Positions 44,453 through 55,408 of a stretch of 64,000 nt of DNA are shown here, one piece after another (the stretch's first letter is position 1; each line of letters starts with the position of its first letter). The position numbers were made by a program, and so were the translations under genes. The notes under the pieces are model-generated. The model ran no database searches. It saw only the letters and a list, made by a program, of their open reading frames with translations, and had not been told where the DNA came from. The DNA comes from Paramylibacter ulvae (GTDB taxonomy: Bacteria; Pseudomonadota; Alphaproteobacteria; Rhodobacterales; Rhodobacteraceae), in NCBI RefSeq assembly GCF_014652655.1, contig NZ_BMZF01000001.1, positions 1 through 64,000 on the forward strand. The letters are read 5' to 3'.

Positions 44453-44527
44453 TTTTCGACGCCTTAAGAACTTGTTTGAATTTATCGTTCAAAACATCCG
44501 CAAGCAGTCAACAGCGGAGAAACGAGC

Positions 44528-45037
44528 ATGAGCATACATTCAAACATGAACGGACGGGGCAGCGGCCCCGAATCCCAAGACTTTTTGGGCAATTATCTGG
44601 AATCCTTGGCAATGGTGGAACGGTTGCACCGTTTATTGTTGGATGTGGTGAAAGATGAATTCGAACGATTAAATCTGTTGGATATCAATTCTGTGCAGGC
44701 ATTGTTGCTGTTTAACATTGGCGATAACGAGGTAACTGCGGGCGAATTGAAATCGCGGGGTTATTATCAAGGGTCGAATGTTTCCTATAACCTGAAAAAA
44801 CTGGTTGAATGTGGCTACATGCATCACAAACGATGCGAGGTTGATCGCCGTGCCGTACGTGTGAAATTGACCGACGAGGGGCAAAATGTGCGTAAAATTG
44901 TTGCCGAATTATTCCAACGCCACGCGGTCGGCATGAAAGAACGCGGTGTTCTGACCGAAAGTACTTTGCAAGATATCACCAATTCATTGCACCGTGTGGA
45001 ACGGTATTGGGGCGATCAAATCCGTTACATTTACTAA
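44528..45037 (+). CDS. ldtR: LdtR/PetP-like MarR-type regulator
   Basis: Winged-helix regulator of 169 aa of the alphaproteobacterial LdtR/PetP group: [29 protein letters not shown], then the recognition region [28 protein letters not shown] and wing [18 protein letters not shown]. LdtR is known to regulate L,D-transpeptidase and stress genes in related bacteria. GGAG precedes the ATG. It lies 102 bp before hemA. Confidence 0.88.
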   Translation: MSIHSNMNGRGSGPESQDFLGNYLESLAMVERLHRLLLDVVKDEFERLNLLDINSVQALLLFNIGDNEVTAGELKSRGYYQGSNVSYNLKKLVECGYMHHKRCEVDRRAVRVKLTDEGQNVRKIVAELFQRHAVGMKERGVLTESTLQDITNSLHRVERYWGDQIRYIY

Positions 45038-45106
45038 TAATTTGTGCTTTTGGTGACGAATCGCACGATGCGGCGATTTGGAACTTAAGCCCTTGGTCGC
45101 ATTGCT

Positions 45107-45127
45107 CTATGGTGGCATCGACCATAG
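45107..45127 (+). promoter_or_regulatory. Hairpin in the hemA leader
   Basis: Perfect 7-bp inverted repeat CTATGGT/ACCATAG with a 7-nt loop, ending 11 bp before the hemA start codon. Could be an operator or a leader structure affecting ribosome access. No regulator assigned. Confidence 0.35.
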
Positions 45128-45138
45128 TGGAATCAGTT

Positions 45139-46362
45139 ATGAATTATTCAAATCGCATCGACCAAGCCGTTAACCAGCTGCATGACGAAGGGCGCTATCG
45201 CGTGTTTCAGGATATCTGTCGTAAAAACCAATCCTTTCCAAAGGCGGTTTGGACAGATGCAGATGGTGTTGAAAAAGACATCACCGTTTGGTGCGGAAAT
45301 GATTATTTGGGCATGGGCCAACATCCCGCCGTGATTGATGCGATGCACGATGCGATTGAAAATGCGGGAGCGGGTTCTGGTGGCACGCGCAATATTTCGG
45401 GCAATACCGTATATCACAAGGCGTTGGAATCAGAGCTTGCAGATTTGCATGCCAAGGATGCTGCACTTGTGTTCACATCGGCGTATAACGCGAACGAGGC
45501 GACGCTATCTGCGTTGCCAAAATTGTTCCCAGGACTGGTGATTTTTTCCGATGCATTGAACCATGCATCCATGATCGAAGGTATTCGCCATGGCAATTGT
45601 GAAAAACACATCTTCCGCCATAACGATGTTGATCATCTACGTGAATTGTTAGCGCAGCATCCAAAGGATGCACCAAAACTGATCGCATTTGAATCCGTTT
45701 ATTCCATGGATGGTGATTTCGCACCGATTGAACAAATCTGTGATTTAGCAAATGAATTCAATGCATTGACATATATTGACGAGGTCCACGCCGTGGGCAT
45801 GTATGGTGCAACAGGTGCCGGCGTATTGGAGTTACAAGGATTGCAAGATCGCGTTGATATCGTGAACGGTACCTTGGCCAAAGCATACGGTGTGATGGGT
45901 GGTTATATTGCAGCGGACGCCAATATGGTGGATGCAATCCGATCATATGCACCGGGTTTTATTTTCACCACGTCATTACCACCCGCGATTGCGGCAGGTG
46001 CACAGGCATCGGTGGCGCATCTGAAATTGGATACGCAATTACGTGCAAAACACCAAGCCGTTGCATCCGAATTAAAGGATCGTTTTCGCGCGCTTGGCCT
46101 GCCACTTGATGATCACGGGAGCCATATCGTGCCTGTCCATGTTGGCAACCCGCAGATGTGCAAAATGATATCGGATCGGTTGCTATCTGATTTTGGTATT
46201 TACGTTCAACCGATCAATTTCCCCACGGTTCCGCGCGGCACCGAACGTTTGCGTTTCACGCCATCGCCAGTGCACGACCAGAAAATGATTAACGATTTGG
46301 TTGATGCGATGGATCAGTTATGGGCGCACTGCGAATTGAATAGGTCAGAAATCGCCTGTTAA
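45139..46362 (+). CDS. hemA: 5-aminolevulinate synthase
   Basis: PLP enzyme of 407 aa making ALA from glycine and succinyl-CoA (Shemin pathway), the first step of heme and siroheme synthesis. Seen: [49 protein letters not shown] and the PLP-Lys motif [15 protein letters not shown]. Start at 45139 ([11 protein letters not shown]) matches the family; upstream extension overlaps ldtR. Confidence 0.96.
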   Translation: MNYSNRIDQAVNQLHDEGRYRVFQDICRKNQSFPKAVWTDADGVEKDITVWCGNDYLGMGQHPAVIDAMHDAIENAGAGSGGTRNISGNTVYHKALESELADLHAKDAALVFTSAYNANEATLSALPKLFPGLVIFSDALNHASMIEGIRHGNCEKHIFRHNDVDHLRELLAQHPKDAPKLIAFESVYSMDGDFAPIEQICDLANEFNALTYIDEVHAVGMYGATGAGVLELQGLQDRVDIVNGTLAKAYGVMGGYIAADANMVDAIRSYAPGFIFTTSLPPAIAAGAQASVAHLKLDTQLRAKHQAVASELKDRFRALGLPLDDHGSHIVPVHVGNPQMCKMISDRLLSDFGIYVQPINFPTVPRGTERLRFTPSPVHDQKMINDLVDAMDQLWAHCELNRSEIAC

Positions 46363-46477
46363 GTGCCTATTAACACTTGAAGACTTTGCAAAAGTCACTA
46401 TTTGGCCATATAGTTATCGTAATGATAAAAAGGTGACGCGGATTCTACGCCGTCTACACTTTGAGGTAAGAGGGAAA

Positions 46478-47692
46478 ATGGGTATGACAGACGCTGTCGA
46501 TCCAGCAACAAATACTGAAGAACTACTTGGTTTTGATCAGTTTGAGATTACCCTAGGCGATGAAATGCGGGGTGAACGCGCGACTCTTGGCAAAAGTTTA
46601 CATGACGTCGCGGATTCCCTGAAAATCAATCAAAAATATCTTGAAGCGATTGAAAATTGCGATCTGACCGTTTTTCCAACACCCAGCTTTATTTCTGGGC
46701 ATGTCCGTTCCTATGCTAAATATCTGGGCATGGATCCGCAAAAATCGTTTGAACGGTTCTGCGAGCAAAGCGGATTTGACGGGGTGCGCCCTGCGCTCAG
46801 CGAAGCAGATGCAAAATCGAAAAAGTCAAAAACATCTGCATTAAGCCCACGTTCACAAGCGTTGATGAACGACCCGATTTTCAACCCACGCGTTCCCAAT
46901 CGCCCCGCGCCAGTGGGCGTGTTTGAAATGATTTCCGTATCAGGAATCGTTTCAACGGCGCTGTTATGTGCATTGATCGCAGGCGTTGGTTACGGTGGTT
47001 ATTCGGTTTTACAAGAAGTGCAGCGCGTACAATTCGCACCGATCAACGAAACACCAGGCGTCGCATCGGATACGGTGAACCTTGATCTGGCGCTGATTGA
47101 CGACATCAGCACCGAAACAACATCACTCAATGTCGCCGAAAGCTCTGGCATGACATTAGAAGATTTGTATCGTCCGCAAGAATTGGAAATTCCACAGCTT
47201 GTCGCACGTGATGGCCCGATTGTGGCACTTGATCCGCAATTGGTTGGCACAATGCCCGTCGCACCACAGCAACCCGAAATTCAGGTCGCCGCGATCGAGG
47301 TGGAACAGCAACCAACCAAGGTAAAAGTTGTCGAAGATGGCCCACCGGCCGTTGATATCGTTGCATTGCGCCCAGCATGGGTGCGAGTTTTTCAAAAATC
47401 TGGTGGCATATTGTTTGAAAAAACATTGGATGCAGGTGAGCGGTATCGCGTACCAGCCGATGTGCAAGATGCATTGTTACGCGCGGGTAATTCAGGTTCC
47501 GTTTACGTCATGGTTGGCGATAAAACATATGGCCCCGTTGGGGTAAAAACAGGTGTTGCGCGCAAGGTGCCATTGGGGGCCAGCGAAGTCTCCGAAAAAT
47601 TTGCCGAAGTGACGGATTTGTTTGATTCCCCGCTCGCGCCACCGGTGAACACCGCGCAATTGGCCGACGTGGCGGAAATCACGACCGATTAA
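46478..47692 (+). CDS. RodZ-like HTH/DUF4115 membrane protein
   Basis: Protein of 404 aa. N-terminal XRE-type HTH (LGKSLHDVADSLKINQKYLEAIENCDLTVFP, PTPSFISGHVRSYAKYLG), a TM helix around GIVSTALLCALIAGVGYGGY, then a periplasmic region ending in a DUF4115 beta domain (ALRPAWVRVFQKSGGILFEKTLDAGERYRVP). This RodZ-type layout links cell-shape machinery to MreB. Directly upstream of ispG, as is common. ATG 46478 has GAGGG just upstream. Confidence 0.88.
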   Translation: MGMTDAVDPATNTEELLGFDQFEITLGDEMRGERATLGKSLHDVADSLKINQKYLEAIENCDLTVFPTPSFISGHVRSYAKYLGMDPQKSFERFCEQSGFDGVRPALSEADAKSKKSKTSALSPRSQALMNDPIFNPRVPNRPAPVGVFEMISVSGIVSTALLCALIAGVGYGGYSVLQEVQRVQFAPINETPGVASDTVNLDLALIDDISTETTSLNVAESSGMTLEDLYRPQELEIPQLVARDGPIVALDPQLVGTMPVAPQQPEIQVAAIEVEQQPTKVKVVEDGPPAVDIVALRPAWVRVFQKSGGILFEKTLDAGERYRVPADVQDALLRAGNSGSVYVMVGDKTYGPVGVKTGVARKVPLGASEVSEKFAEVTDLFDSPLAPPVNTAQLADVAEITTD

Positions 47693-47782
47693 TTCATCAC
47701 CCCAATGTGATATTTTTCGGTGTGAAACCACGCTAATTCCGCGTATATCAAACCAGAACACAGAACAAATTAGGCCAGTGTT

Positions 47783-48913
47783 ATGTCATTGAATGAAATT
47801 CGCCCGTGGCGAAATATCTATCGCCGCAAAAGCCGCCAAATTCACGTGGGCAATGTGCCTGTTGGCGGGGATGCTCCGATCAGCGTGCAAACCATGACCA
47901 ACACATTAACCCATGATGTGAAGGCAACCATTGCGCAAATTCAGGCCTGTGCCGATGCGGGGGCGGATATCGTACGGGTCAGCTGCCCAGACGAGGCGGC
48001 GACAAATGCTATGCACGAAATTGTCCGCGAAAGCCCAGTACCATTGGTTGCAGACATTCATTTTCATTACAAACGCGCAATCGAGGCCGCCGAGGCGGGT
48101 GCTGCCTGTTTGCGGATCAACCCTGGCAACATTGGGTCGCCTGAGCGTGTGCGCGAAGTGATCAAGGCCGCTCGTGATCACAATTGTTCCATCCGCATCG
48201 GCGTGAATGGCGGGTCGTTGGAAAAACATCTGTTGGATAAATACGGCGAACCATGCCCCGATGCGATGATCGAAAGTGGGATGGATCATATTCGCATTTT
48301 ACAGGACAATGATTTTCACGAATTCAAAATTTCGGTGAAAGCATCTGATGTGTTTATGTCCGCCGCCGCGTACCAAGGTTTGGCCGAGGCGACAGATGCC
48401 CCCATCCATATCGGTATTACCGAAGCAGGGGGATTAACATCGGGCACGATCAAATCCGCCATTGGATTGGGCAATTTATTGTGGATGGGCATTGGCGATA
48501 CGATGCGCGTTTCCCTGTCCGCCGATCCCGTGGAAGAGGTCAAAGTTGGCTTTGAAATCCTCAAATCACTCGGGCTTCGCCATCGCGGCGTGAATATCAT
48601 TTCCTGTCCATCATGTGCGCGCCAAGGGTTTAACGTGATCGACACCGTTGCCGAATTGGAAAAACGTCTGGAACATATTAAAACGCCTATGTCTTTGTCA
48701 ATTATTGGCTGTGTTGTGAACGGCCCAGGTGAGGCATTGATGACAGATGTTGGTTTCACGGGTGGTGGTGCTGGCTCTGGTATGGTTTACATGGCTGGTA
48801 AGCAAGATCACAAAACCGATAATGCGGGTATGGTTGATCATATCGTTGATTTGGTTGAACAACGCGCCGCGGTGCTTGATGCGCAAAACGCTCAGGACAC
48901 GGCGGCAGAATAG
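47783..48913 (+). CDS. ispG: 4-hydroxy-3-methylbut-2-en-1-yl diphosphate synthase
   Basis: IspG (GcpE) of 376 aa, penultimate step of the MEP isoprenoid pathway; [4Fe-4S] enzyme. Start region [28 protein letters not shown]; cluster cysteines in [13 protein letters not shown] and [15 protein letters not shown]-barrel motif [31 protein letters not shown] present. Confidence 0.96.
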   Translation: MSLNEIRPWRNIYRRKSRQIHVGNVPVGGDAPISVQTMTNTLTHDVKATIAQIQACADAGADIVRVSCPDEAATNAMHEIVRESPVPLVADIHFHYKRAIEAAEAGAACLRINPGNIGSPERVREVIKAARDHNCSIRIGVNGGSLEKHLLDKYGEPCPDAMIESGMDHIRILQDNDFHEFKISVKASDVFMSAAAYQGLAEATDAPIHIGITEAGGLTSGTIKSAIGLGNLLWMGIGDTMRVSLSADPVEEVKVGFEILKSLGLRHRGVNIISCPSCARQGFNVIDTVAELEKRLEHIKTPMSLSIIGCVVNGPGEALMTDVGFTGGGAGSGMVYMAGKQDHKTDNAGMVDHIVDLVEQRAAVLDAQNAQDTAAE

Positions 48914-49384
48914 GTGAGCAAGAAAATGGTTGGATTAATCGTCTTGGCAATTGCCTTGGGTGGGTATTTTTACATGCGGTTCCGTATGGATCGTTTGGTG
49001 TTGGACAGCGAAATCTGGCACATCAATTCCGAAAGCCAAGCGGCTGAACTGACCAAGCCGAACGGCTATACTTTGTCGGAGGATGACGCGGGTGTATTCC
49101 CAATTCATGCAACCGAACTGGCGCAAAAATTCGATGATTTTGCAATGGCACAGCCATCGACCACGCGCCTGTCTGGGGATGTTGAAACAGGTAAAATCAC
49201 ATATGTTCAACGCACGAAATTGATGCGCTATCCCGATGTGATTACGGTGCGTTTTCGTGAAATCGATGCGGATAATTCAACGTTTACAATGTTTTCGCGT
49301 TCCGTTGTCGGCCATTCTGATTTAGGGGTGAACCAAAAGCGCGCTTTGCAATGGTTGGACAGTTTCGCCCAAATCGCGCGATGA
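48914..49384 (+). CDS. DUF1499-like membrane-anchored protein
   Basis: Protein of 156 aa starting at a GTG directly after the ispG stop. One N-terminal TM helix (VGLIVLAIALGGYFYMRF), then a domain with TYVQRTKLMRYPDVITVRFREID and FTMFSRSVVGHSDLGVNQKRALQWL, the DUF1499 pattern. Likely co-transcribed with ispG. Function unknown. Its 3' end overlaps the antisense gene at 49322-49606 by 63 nt. Confidence 0.8.
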   Translation: MSKKMVGLIVLAIALGGYFYMRFRMDRLVLDSEIWHINSESQAAELTKPNGYTLSEDDAGVFPIHATELAQKFDDFAMAQPSTTRLSGDVETGKITYVQRTKLMRYPDVITVRFREIDADNSTFTMFSRSVVGHSDLGVNQKRALQWLDSFAQIAR

Positions 49385-49606
49385 GCTGAGGCATTCATTC
49401 GCGCTCACCTCTCGCCACATCGGCACATTGAGCGACATTTCGCACCGCGCGGTATAGCTGCGCCCGTCAACTTGCATACAAATTTGCTGGCCAAGCTCGA
49501 TGCGTGCACCGTTGCGATCTGTGCAATAACATTCGGGCCATTCAATTGGGTCTGCGTTGGCAATGCCCTGAAAACCCACGAAAAAGATCAAAATGAACCT
49601 GTTCAT
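49322..49606 (-). CDS. Small secreted Cys-containing protein
   Basis: Protein of 94 aa with a signal peptide MNRFILIFFVGFQGIANA (cleavage near residue 18), then PIEWPECYCTDRNGARIELGQQICM and YTARCEMSLNVPMWREV with four to five cysteines, suggesting disulfides in the periplasm. The longer frame from 49729 lacks a signal and is not supported. Convergent overlap of 63 nt with the DUF1499 gene. No named function. Confidence 0.7.
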   Translation of the reverse strand: MNRFILIFFVGFQGIANADPIEWPECYCTDRNGARIELGQQICMQVDGRSYTARCEMSLNVPMWREVSANECLSSSRDLGETVQPLQSALLVHP

Positions 49607-49683
49607 CCCAACAGCGTAACATATTTTTAAGCAAAAATCACCTGTGCCCTTGACCAAACGCGCGCAACACGCAATGTGACGCC

Positions 49684-50739
49684 ATGGTACCAGAACATAA
49701 ATTAGAACAGATCCTGTCCCGTTTCGCATTTCTAGAGGCGAAAATGGCCGATGGGTCTGCGGCGGATGAAATCGCCACCTTGTCCAAGGAATATTCCGAT
49801 CTGCGCCCCGTTGTGGAACAGATCGAGGCGTATCGCGCCCTTGTCAATGAAATGACAGAGGCCGAGGACATGTTATCTGATCCCGAAATGAAAGCGCTGG
49901 CAGAAGAAGAATTGCCGCGCCTTAAATCCGAATTGCCAACGGCGGAACATAATTTACAATTGGCATTGCTGCCCAAGGACGAGGCGGATGACCGCCCCGC
50001 AATTCTTGAAATTCGTGCAGGCACAGGGGGGGACGAGGCGGCCTTATTCGCCGCTGATTTGTTACGCATGTATCAACGGTTTTGCGAAAAAACGGGTTTC
50101 AAATTCGAAATGGTATCCGAGAGCGCAACAGAGCTTGGCGGATACAAAGAGGTGATTGCCAATATTCGCGGCGACGGTGTTTTTGCGCGATTGAAATTTG
50201 AATCGGGCGTGCACCGTGTGCAACGTGTGCCCACAACCGAAAGCGGGGGGCGGGTGCACACATCGGCCGCCACCGTTGCGATCATGCCAGAGGCACAGAT
50301 CGTTGACGTTGATATCCCCGCAACCGACATTCGCATTGATACAATGCGAGCATCTGGTTCGGGTGGTCAGCACGTGAATACAACCGATTCCGCGGTGCGC
50401 ATTACTCATCTGCCAACGGGGATTATCGTTGTGAGCGCAGAAAAATCACAGCACCGAAATCGTGAAATTGCGATGAATGTATTGCGTACACGGCTCTATG
50501 ATTTGCAACGCCAGACGGCGGCAGATGAACGGGCCGAGGCACGCAAAGATCAGGTGGGATCAGGCGATCGATCAGAGCGCATTCGCACCTATAATTTCCC
50601 ACAGGGGCGCTTGACGGATCATCGCATTAACCTCACGCTTTATAAGCTGGATCAAGTTATGCAGGGCGATTTGGACGAAATCGTTGATGCATTGATAGCG
50701 GATGATCAGGCCACGCGATTGGCCGAAATGAACCCGTGA
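49684..50739 (+). CDS. prfA: Peptide chain release factor 1
   Basis: RF1 of 351 aa, terminates at UAA/UAG. The catalytic GGQ motif is in [25 protein letters not shown], and the codon-recognition loop [12 protein letters not shown] lies upstream. Usual length. Overlaps prmC by 4 nt; PrmC methylates the GGQ glutamine of this factor. Confidence 0.97.
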   Translation: MVPEHKLEQILSRFAFLEAKMADGSAADEIATLSKEYSDLRPVVEQIEAYRALVNEMTEAEDMLSDPEMKALAEEELPRLKSELPTAEHNLQLALLPKDEADDRPAILEIRAGTGGDEAALFAADLLRMYQRFCEKTGFKFEMVSESATELGGYKEVIANIRGDGVFARLKFESGVHRVQRVPTTESGGRVHTSAATVAIMPEAQIVDVDIPATDIRIDTMRASGSGGQHVNTTDSAVRITHLPTGIIVVSAEKSQHRNREIAMNVLRTRLYDLQRQTAADERAEARKDQVGSGDRSERIRTYNFPQGRLTDHRINLTLYKLDQVMQGDLDEIVDALIADDQATRLAEMNP

Positions 50740-51602
50740 CCACCAGCGTTCAGGACCTGTTGGATGGCGCGTTTGCAACGCTGCACCCCATTTTGGGTGA
50801 TGATTGTGCGCGCGATGCACAGATCATTTTGGCGCATGTTTTGGGGATTTCGACGGCCAGTTTGCGTATGCGCATGACGGATGATGTAACGCGCGATCAA
50901 TCACTGGCGTTCAATACAAAAATCGCACAACGCGCGGCGTTTCAACCCGTATCGCAAATCATTGGAACGCGCGAATTTTGGGGGCGTGAATTTTTGGTCA
51001 CCCCCGATGTGTTAGACCCGCGCCCCGATACCGAAACCTTAATCGAGGCGGCATTGGAATTACCCGCACCCAATCGCATTTTGGATTTGGGGCTGGGGAC
51101 GGGCTGTATCCTGTTTACATTGCTTGCGGAATGGCGCAATGCGACGGGCGTTGGGATTGATGTGTCACCCGCCGCGCTGGCAGTGGCCAAACAGAATGCA
51201 AATGCGTTGCATGTCGCCAATCGTGCGGAATTGCAGTTGGGCGATTGGTTTAACACGTTGGATGAAAAGTTTGATCTGATCGTCAGCAATCCGCCCTATA
51301 TCACCGCAAGCGAAATGAATGATCTGTCGCGTGATGTGGCCGATTGGGAACCCCATTTGGCGCTGACACCGGGCGGGGATGGCTTGGGTGCGTATCGCAT
51401 CATCGCGGCCAAAGCACAGGCGTATTTAAACGAGGGTGGAAACCTGATGTTGGAAATCGGTTGGCAACAATCAGAATCGGTTAGCGATCTGTTAAAACAG
51501 CATGGTTGGGCTGATTTACGCATTTTGCGTGATTTAGGCGGGAATACGCGTGTAATTTGTGCAAAACCACCGAAAATTCGGGCAAAACAACCGCTCAAAT
51601 GA
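50736..51602 (+). CDS. prmC: Release-factor glutamine methyltransferase
   Basis: SAM-dependent methyltransferase of 288 aa acting on the GGQ Gln of release factors. SAM motif [17 protein letters not shown] and catalytic NPPY in [13 protein letters not shown]. Translationally coupled to prfA (ATGA-type overlap with a GTG start). Confidence 0.95.
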   Translation: MTTSVQDLLDGAFATLHPILGDDCARDAQIILAHVLGISTASLRMRMTDDVTRDQSLAFNTKIAQRAAFQPVSQIIGTREFWGREFLVTPDVLDPRPDTETLIEAALELPAPNRILDLGLGTGCILFTLLAEWRNATGVGIDVSPAALAVAKQNANALHVANRAELQLGDWFNTLDEKFDLIVSNPPYITASEMNDLSRDVADWEPHLALTPGGDGLGAYRIIAAKAQAYLNEGGNLMLEIGWQQSESVSDLLKQHGWADLRILRDLGGNTRVICAKPPKIRAKQPLK

Positions 51603-51750
51603 TGAAATGAAACCTTTAGTCTTGTCATTATCGCAAGCAACAGTATAAGCTATTCCAGACGATTGATCACGGGGGTCTCGTCGCAACCAAGCAAAACATT
51701 CTTGGACCTCGCGCAAAGCGCGCCAATTCACAAAACAGGACTTTCTATTT

Positions 51751-52386
51751 ATGCGCCCTTCGAACAAGCGTTCACGAAATAAGAATAATAATAATCGCCG
51801 TAATCAAGGCGGCAATATCATCAATCGTGTATTCGACTCTTCTGGTCCAGAGGGCAAGGTGCGCGGCACGCCCCAGCAAATCATTGAAAAATACCAAACC
51901 TTGGCGCGTGACGCACAATTGTCAGGTGATCGTATTGCACATGAAAGCTTTCTGCAATTTTCGGAACATTATTTGCGCATGTTGAACGAAGCACAGCGCG
52001 AAATCGAAGAACGCAAAGAAGCGCAGCAAAAACAACAAAGCCAGCAGAACAATAATAATCAACAGAATAACAACCAACAGCCTCGCAATACTGCGGCGAA
52101 TGGCACAGGCGATCAGCCAGATGTTTCAGGTTCAAATTCAAATGATTTGTTCCCAGCCCAAGATGAAACCAGCGATCTGGTACAAACACCAGAAAGCGAT
52201 GCAAAGGCGGAAAAACCAGCGCCCAAGCCACGCGCAAAACGCACACCCAAGCCAAAGCCCACAACAGATCAAAACGAACAGCCCGCAATGCCGACTTTCG
52301 TGACCGAGCCGTTGAAAAAACCGAGCGCTAAAAAGATAGAAAAATCCGTGGAAACAACACCTTCTGCGGACGAAAAAGCCAGCTAA
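51751..52386 (+). CDS. DUF4167 low-complexity protein
   Basis: Protein of 211 aa. N-terminal DUF4167 domain ([61 protein letters not shown]), then a Gln/Asn-rich coil and a Lys/Pro/Ala-rich basic tail. Typical of alphaproteobacteria, always near prmC. Possibly RNA-binding; unproven. Its stop overlaps the rsmA stop by 2 bases, convergent. Confidence 0.88.
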   Translation: MRPSNKRSRNKNNNNRRNQGGNIINRVFDSSGPEGKVRGTPQQIIEKYQTLARDAQLSGDRIAHESFLQFSEHYLRMLNEAQREIEERKEAQQKQQSQQNNNNQQNNNQQPRNTAANGTGDQPDVSGSNSNDLFPAQDETSDLVQTPESDAKAEKPAPKPRAKRTPKPKPTTDQNEQPAMPTFVTEPLKKPSAKKIEKSVETTPSADEKAS

Positions 52387-53213
52387 AGGTTGCGCGCAAT
52401 CGTGCAGAATTGTTCAATTGTTAATTGTTCTGCACGCTCCGTTGGTTTCACCCCTGAGGCCAATAAAATATCTTCGATATTTGGATGAATTGATTTCAGG
52501 CTAGCGCGCAACATTTTGCGACGCTGGCCAAATGCCATACCCACAACACGTTCCAATGTTTTGCGATCCGCCGCGAATTTGGGTTGATCCAAACGTGTGA
52601 TATGCACGACGGCGGATGTGACCTTGGGCGGGGGCGTGAATGCTTGTGGTGGAATTTCCATCACGATTTTTGCATCACTGCGCCATTGCGCCAATATCGA
52701 CAGACGCCCATATGCCTTGGACCCTGGTTTTGCGACGATGCGCTGTGCGACTTCTTTTTGGAACATCAAGGTCAGACTATCCCAAAATGGCGGCCAATTA
52801 TCGGGGGTGAGCCAACGGATCAATAATTCTGTGCCCACGTTATAGGGCAGGTTGGCCACGACCTTTATCGGGGCTTGCATGTGGTCAAGCGGATTGATTT
52901 CAAGCGCATCACCACTGATCACTTGTAAACGATGATCGCTCGCATCTGTGATCTCTGCGAGTGCTGGCAAACAGCGTTCATCGCGTTCAATCGCAACGAC
53001 CTTTCGCGCACCTTCCATCAACAGACCACGGGTTAAACCACCGGGACCCGGACCAATTTCCAACACGTCATGGCCCGATAAATCACCTGCCATCCGCGCG
53101 ATTTTCGATGTGAGGTTTAAATCCAGCAAAAAATTTTGCCCCAGCGATTTTCGCGCATTCAAGCCGTGTTCGGCGATCACCTCGCGCAACGGTGGAAGGT
53201 TATTCAGCGTCAT
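52383..53213 (-). CDS. rsmA: 16S rRNA dimethyladenosine transferase
   Basis: KsgA/RsmA of 276 aa, dimethylates two adenines in helix 45 of 16S rRNA. Seen: [13 protein letters not shown] motif [31 protein letters not shown] and the C-terminal [12 protein letters not shown]. Overlaps pdxA by 14 nt and continues the surA-pdxA-rsmA run. Confidence 0.96.
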   Translation of the reverse strand: MTLNNLPPLREVIAEHGLNARKSLGQNFLLDLNLTSKIARMAGDLSGHDVLEIGPGPGGLTRGLLMEGARKVVAIERDERCLPALAEITDASDHRLQVISGDALEINPLDHMQAPIKVVANLPYNVGTELLIRWLTPDNWPPFWDSLTLMFQKEVAQRIVAKPGSKAYGRLSILAQWRSDAKIVMEIPPQAFTPPPKVTSAVVHITRLDQPKFAADRKTLERVVGMAFGQRRKMLRASLKSIHPNIEDILLASGVKPTERAEQLTIEQFCTIARNL

Positions 53214-54198
53214 ATCGTGCCCTGTTCTGTGCCATATCGCCTGCGCATTTTAATGCCGCGATCAAGCTGCTTGCATCTGCAATGCCTTTGCCAGCGATAT
53301 CAAATGCGGTGCCATGATCGGGTGATGTGCGAATAAAGGGTAAGCCCAATGTTGTGTTCACACCCTCGCTAAAGTTAAGCGTTTTCAATGGGATCAATGC
53401 TTGGTCATGATACATGCAGATGGCGGTATCATATTTTTCGCGCGCGGCAGGGTGAAACATCGTATCGGCGGGCAGTGGGCCTGCAATATCCAATCCAGCG
53501 CTACGTAATTGATCAACCGTGGGGCGGATCATGTCGATTTCATCATGCCCCATGGCACCACCTTCGCCAGCGTGGGGGTTTAATCCCGCAATCGCAAGAC
53601 GGGGCTGTTTGATACCAAAATCACGCTGCAATGCGTGATGTGTTGCGCTGATCGTTGCGCCTAACAATTCAGGTGTCAGGGCAGATTGCACAGCGGATAG
53701 GGCGATGTGAATGGTCACGGGAACCACGCGCAATTCGGGTGCGAGCAACATCATAAATGATCGATCAACACCGCCCAGATGGGCCAGATATTCTGTATGC
53801 CCTGGGTATGCAAACCCAGCGCCGTCATACAAAACCTTTTTATTGATCGGCAATGTACATACCGCACTAGCCGCGCCAGATTGTGCGAATGCCACGGCGC
53901 GATCAATGGATGCGATGGTGCTGGTGGCATTTGCGGGATGTTCCACACCGATTTTTGGACGTTCACCAAATGGACAATGCAATACTGGCAACCCTGTTTT
54001 CGCCGCCGTGGTCGTTTCATCGGGTGTTGCGATTTGCACCACCATTTGTCCTGATGTCGCGGCCAGTTCGCGCATGTAATCGACATCGGCAATCAGGAAA
54101 AACGGCAGTTTTTCACGCAATGCGCCCCACGCAGACAGGGCAATTTCCAGACCAACGCCGCTTGGATCGCCGCTGGTCAATGCGATGGGCGCACTCAT
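53200..54198 (-). CDS. pdxA: 4-hydroxythreonine-4-phosphate dehydrogenase
   Basis: PdxA of 332 aa, vitamin B6 synthesis. Starts [20 protein letters not shown]; metal-binding [11 protein letters not shown] and [53 protein letters not shown] near the C-terminus. Overlaps surA by 4 nt. The order lptD-surA-pdxA-rsmA is conserved in proteobacteria. Confidence 0.96.
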   Translation of the reverse strand: MSAPIALTSGDPSGVGLEIALSAWGALREKLPFFLIADVDYMRELAATSGQMVVQIATPDETTTAAKTGLPVLHCPFGERPKIGVEHPANATSTIASIDRAVAFAQSGAASAVCTLPINKKVLYDGAGFAYPGHTEYLAHLGGVDRSFMMLLAPELRVVPVTIHIALSAVQSALTPELLGATISATHHALQRDFGIKQPRLAIAGLNPHAGEGGAMGHDEIDMIRPTVDQLRSAGLDIAGPLPADTMFHPAAREKYDTAICMYHDQALIPLKTLNFSEGVNTTLGLPFIRTSPDHGTAFDIAGKGIADASSLIAALKCAGDMAQNRARYDAE

Positions 54199-55394
54199 TT
54201 GTATTCGATATATGCTGAGCCCTTGAGCTCTTGCAAATAACCGTTGCCAAGCCCTGCGATTTTGCGATTGAAAATGTTGCCACGCAACGCTTCACGCTCA
54301 CCTTCTTGTAATTCTGTTGTGCGGCTGCACAGCATAATCACAGACATGCCACCTGCGGAATTAGCGTAATATCCTGCCTCGTTACGATCCAGTTTTGCCA
54401 ATTCCATTGCGATGGTTTGGGGCAATTCGGATTGTAACGCCGCGGATTCTTGATATGCGTTTGCGCCGTATTTCTCCGCGTTTGCACGCAAATCCAAACA
54501 CCGATCAGATTTGTTGATCAACACGCGAGCGGCCGCGATTTGTTTTTTCAGTTCAACACCCGTAGGCAGGGGAACCTGTGCATAGGATACTGTTGTTTCC
54601 TTGGCTGCGGTTGCATCGCGCCGTGTACCTCGCAGTTGGAAAATCGCTGTGGCATTGTTTAATTCAAGGGGGCCTGTGACCTCGTTATTTTCAAGCGCGA
54701 GCAATTGTGTGATGATGGATGTCGGCAGGTTCGCCGCTGGCACCCAATCCAAACGCCCACCATTACGCGCAGATGGCGAACGTGAATAACGCCGCGCCGC
54801 GGATGAAAACGCGCCTTGGCTCTTGATTGAATCAGACAATTGTTGCGCCAATTGTTTAGCACCATCGGGGCCACGTTCGATGTGTGGAATAACAATTTCT
54901 GAAATTAGCAGGGATAACGCACCCTGATTTGCACCGCCCAATGCATTGTCAATTTCGTTATCTGTAACGGTCGCTTGGCGTGAAAACCGTGCGCGTACAA
55001 CTTGGCGCCACAACAAACCGTTGGTGACAAAATCGCGAAAGCTTTGTTCTTCAATTCCGCGCGCGGCCAAATATTGAATGATCTGTTCGGTGCTTAGGTT
55101 ACCACGATTTGCAAATTCTTCCATGCCCTCGGCGATTTCGTCTTCGCCGACAGTGACGTTGATCAGATTTGCAGCGTGTTGATACAGGCGCTCGTCGATC
55201 AATTGGTTCACCGCGGTATCACGTGTGTCGCCACCACCGCCAAATGCCGTAATCATCGCTGTGCGTTGGGAAATTTCATAATTGGTGATGATGCCGTCAT
55301 TCACGGCGATCGCCGTGTTAAACGGTGCTTGTGCATATGCGATTTGCGCACATACCATAAAACAACCCAAGACCAATGACATCAATTTATTCAT
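54195..55394 (-). CDS. surA: SurA-like periplasmic peptidyl-prolyl isomerase
   Basis: Chaperone of 399 aa for outer-membrane proteins. Signal peptide 1-22 (LGCFMVCAQIAYAQA), SurA N-terminal domain (NDGIITNYEISQRTAMITAFGG, LIDERLYQHAANLINV), then a rotamase-like region SLLISEIVIPHIERGPDGAKQLAQQL. Shorter than E. coli SurA, with one clear PPIase domain. Lies just after lptD, whose product it helps fold. Confidence 0.88.
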   Translation of the reverse strand: MNKLMSLVLGCFMVCAQIAYAQAPFNTAIAVNDGIITNYEISQRTAMITAFGGGGDTRDTAVNQLIDERLYQHAANLINVTVGEDEIAEGMEEFANRGNLSTEQIIQYLAARGIEEQSFRDFVTNGLLWRQVVRARFSRQATVTDNEIDNALGGANQGALSLLISEIVIPHIERGPDGAKQLAQQLSDSIKSQGAFSSAARRYSRSPSARNGGRLDWVPAANLPTSIITQLLALENNEVTGPLELNNATAIFQLRGTRRDATAAKETTVSYAQVPLPTGVELKKQIAAARVLINKSDRCLDLRANAEKYGANAYQESAALQSELPQTIAMELAKLDRNEAGYYANSAGGMSVIMLCSRTTELQEGEREALRGNIFNRKIAGLGNGYLQELKGSAYIEYK

Positions 55395-55408
55395 ATTACA
55401 TTACCAAC

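Noticed and set aside
52017-52085. CAA/AAC-rich stretch in the DUF4167 gene as a possible DNA repeat
   Set aside because: It encodes the Gln/Asn-rich linker typical of the family; no exact repeat unit.
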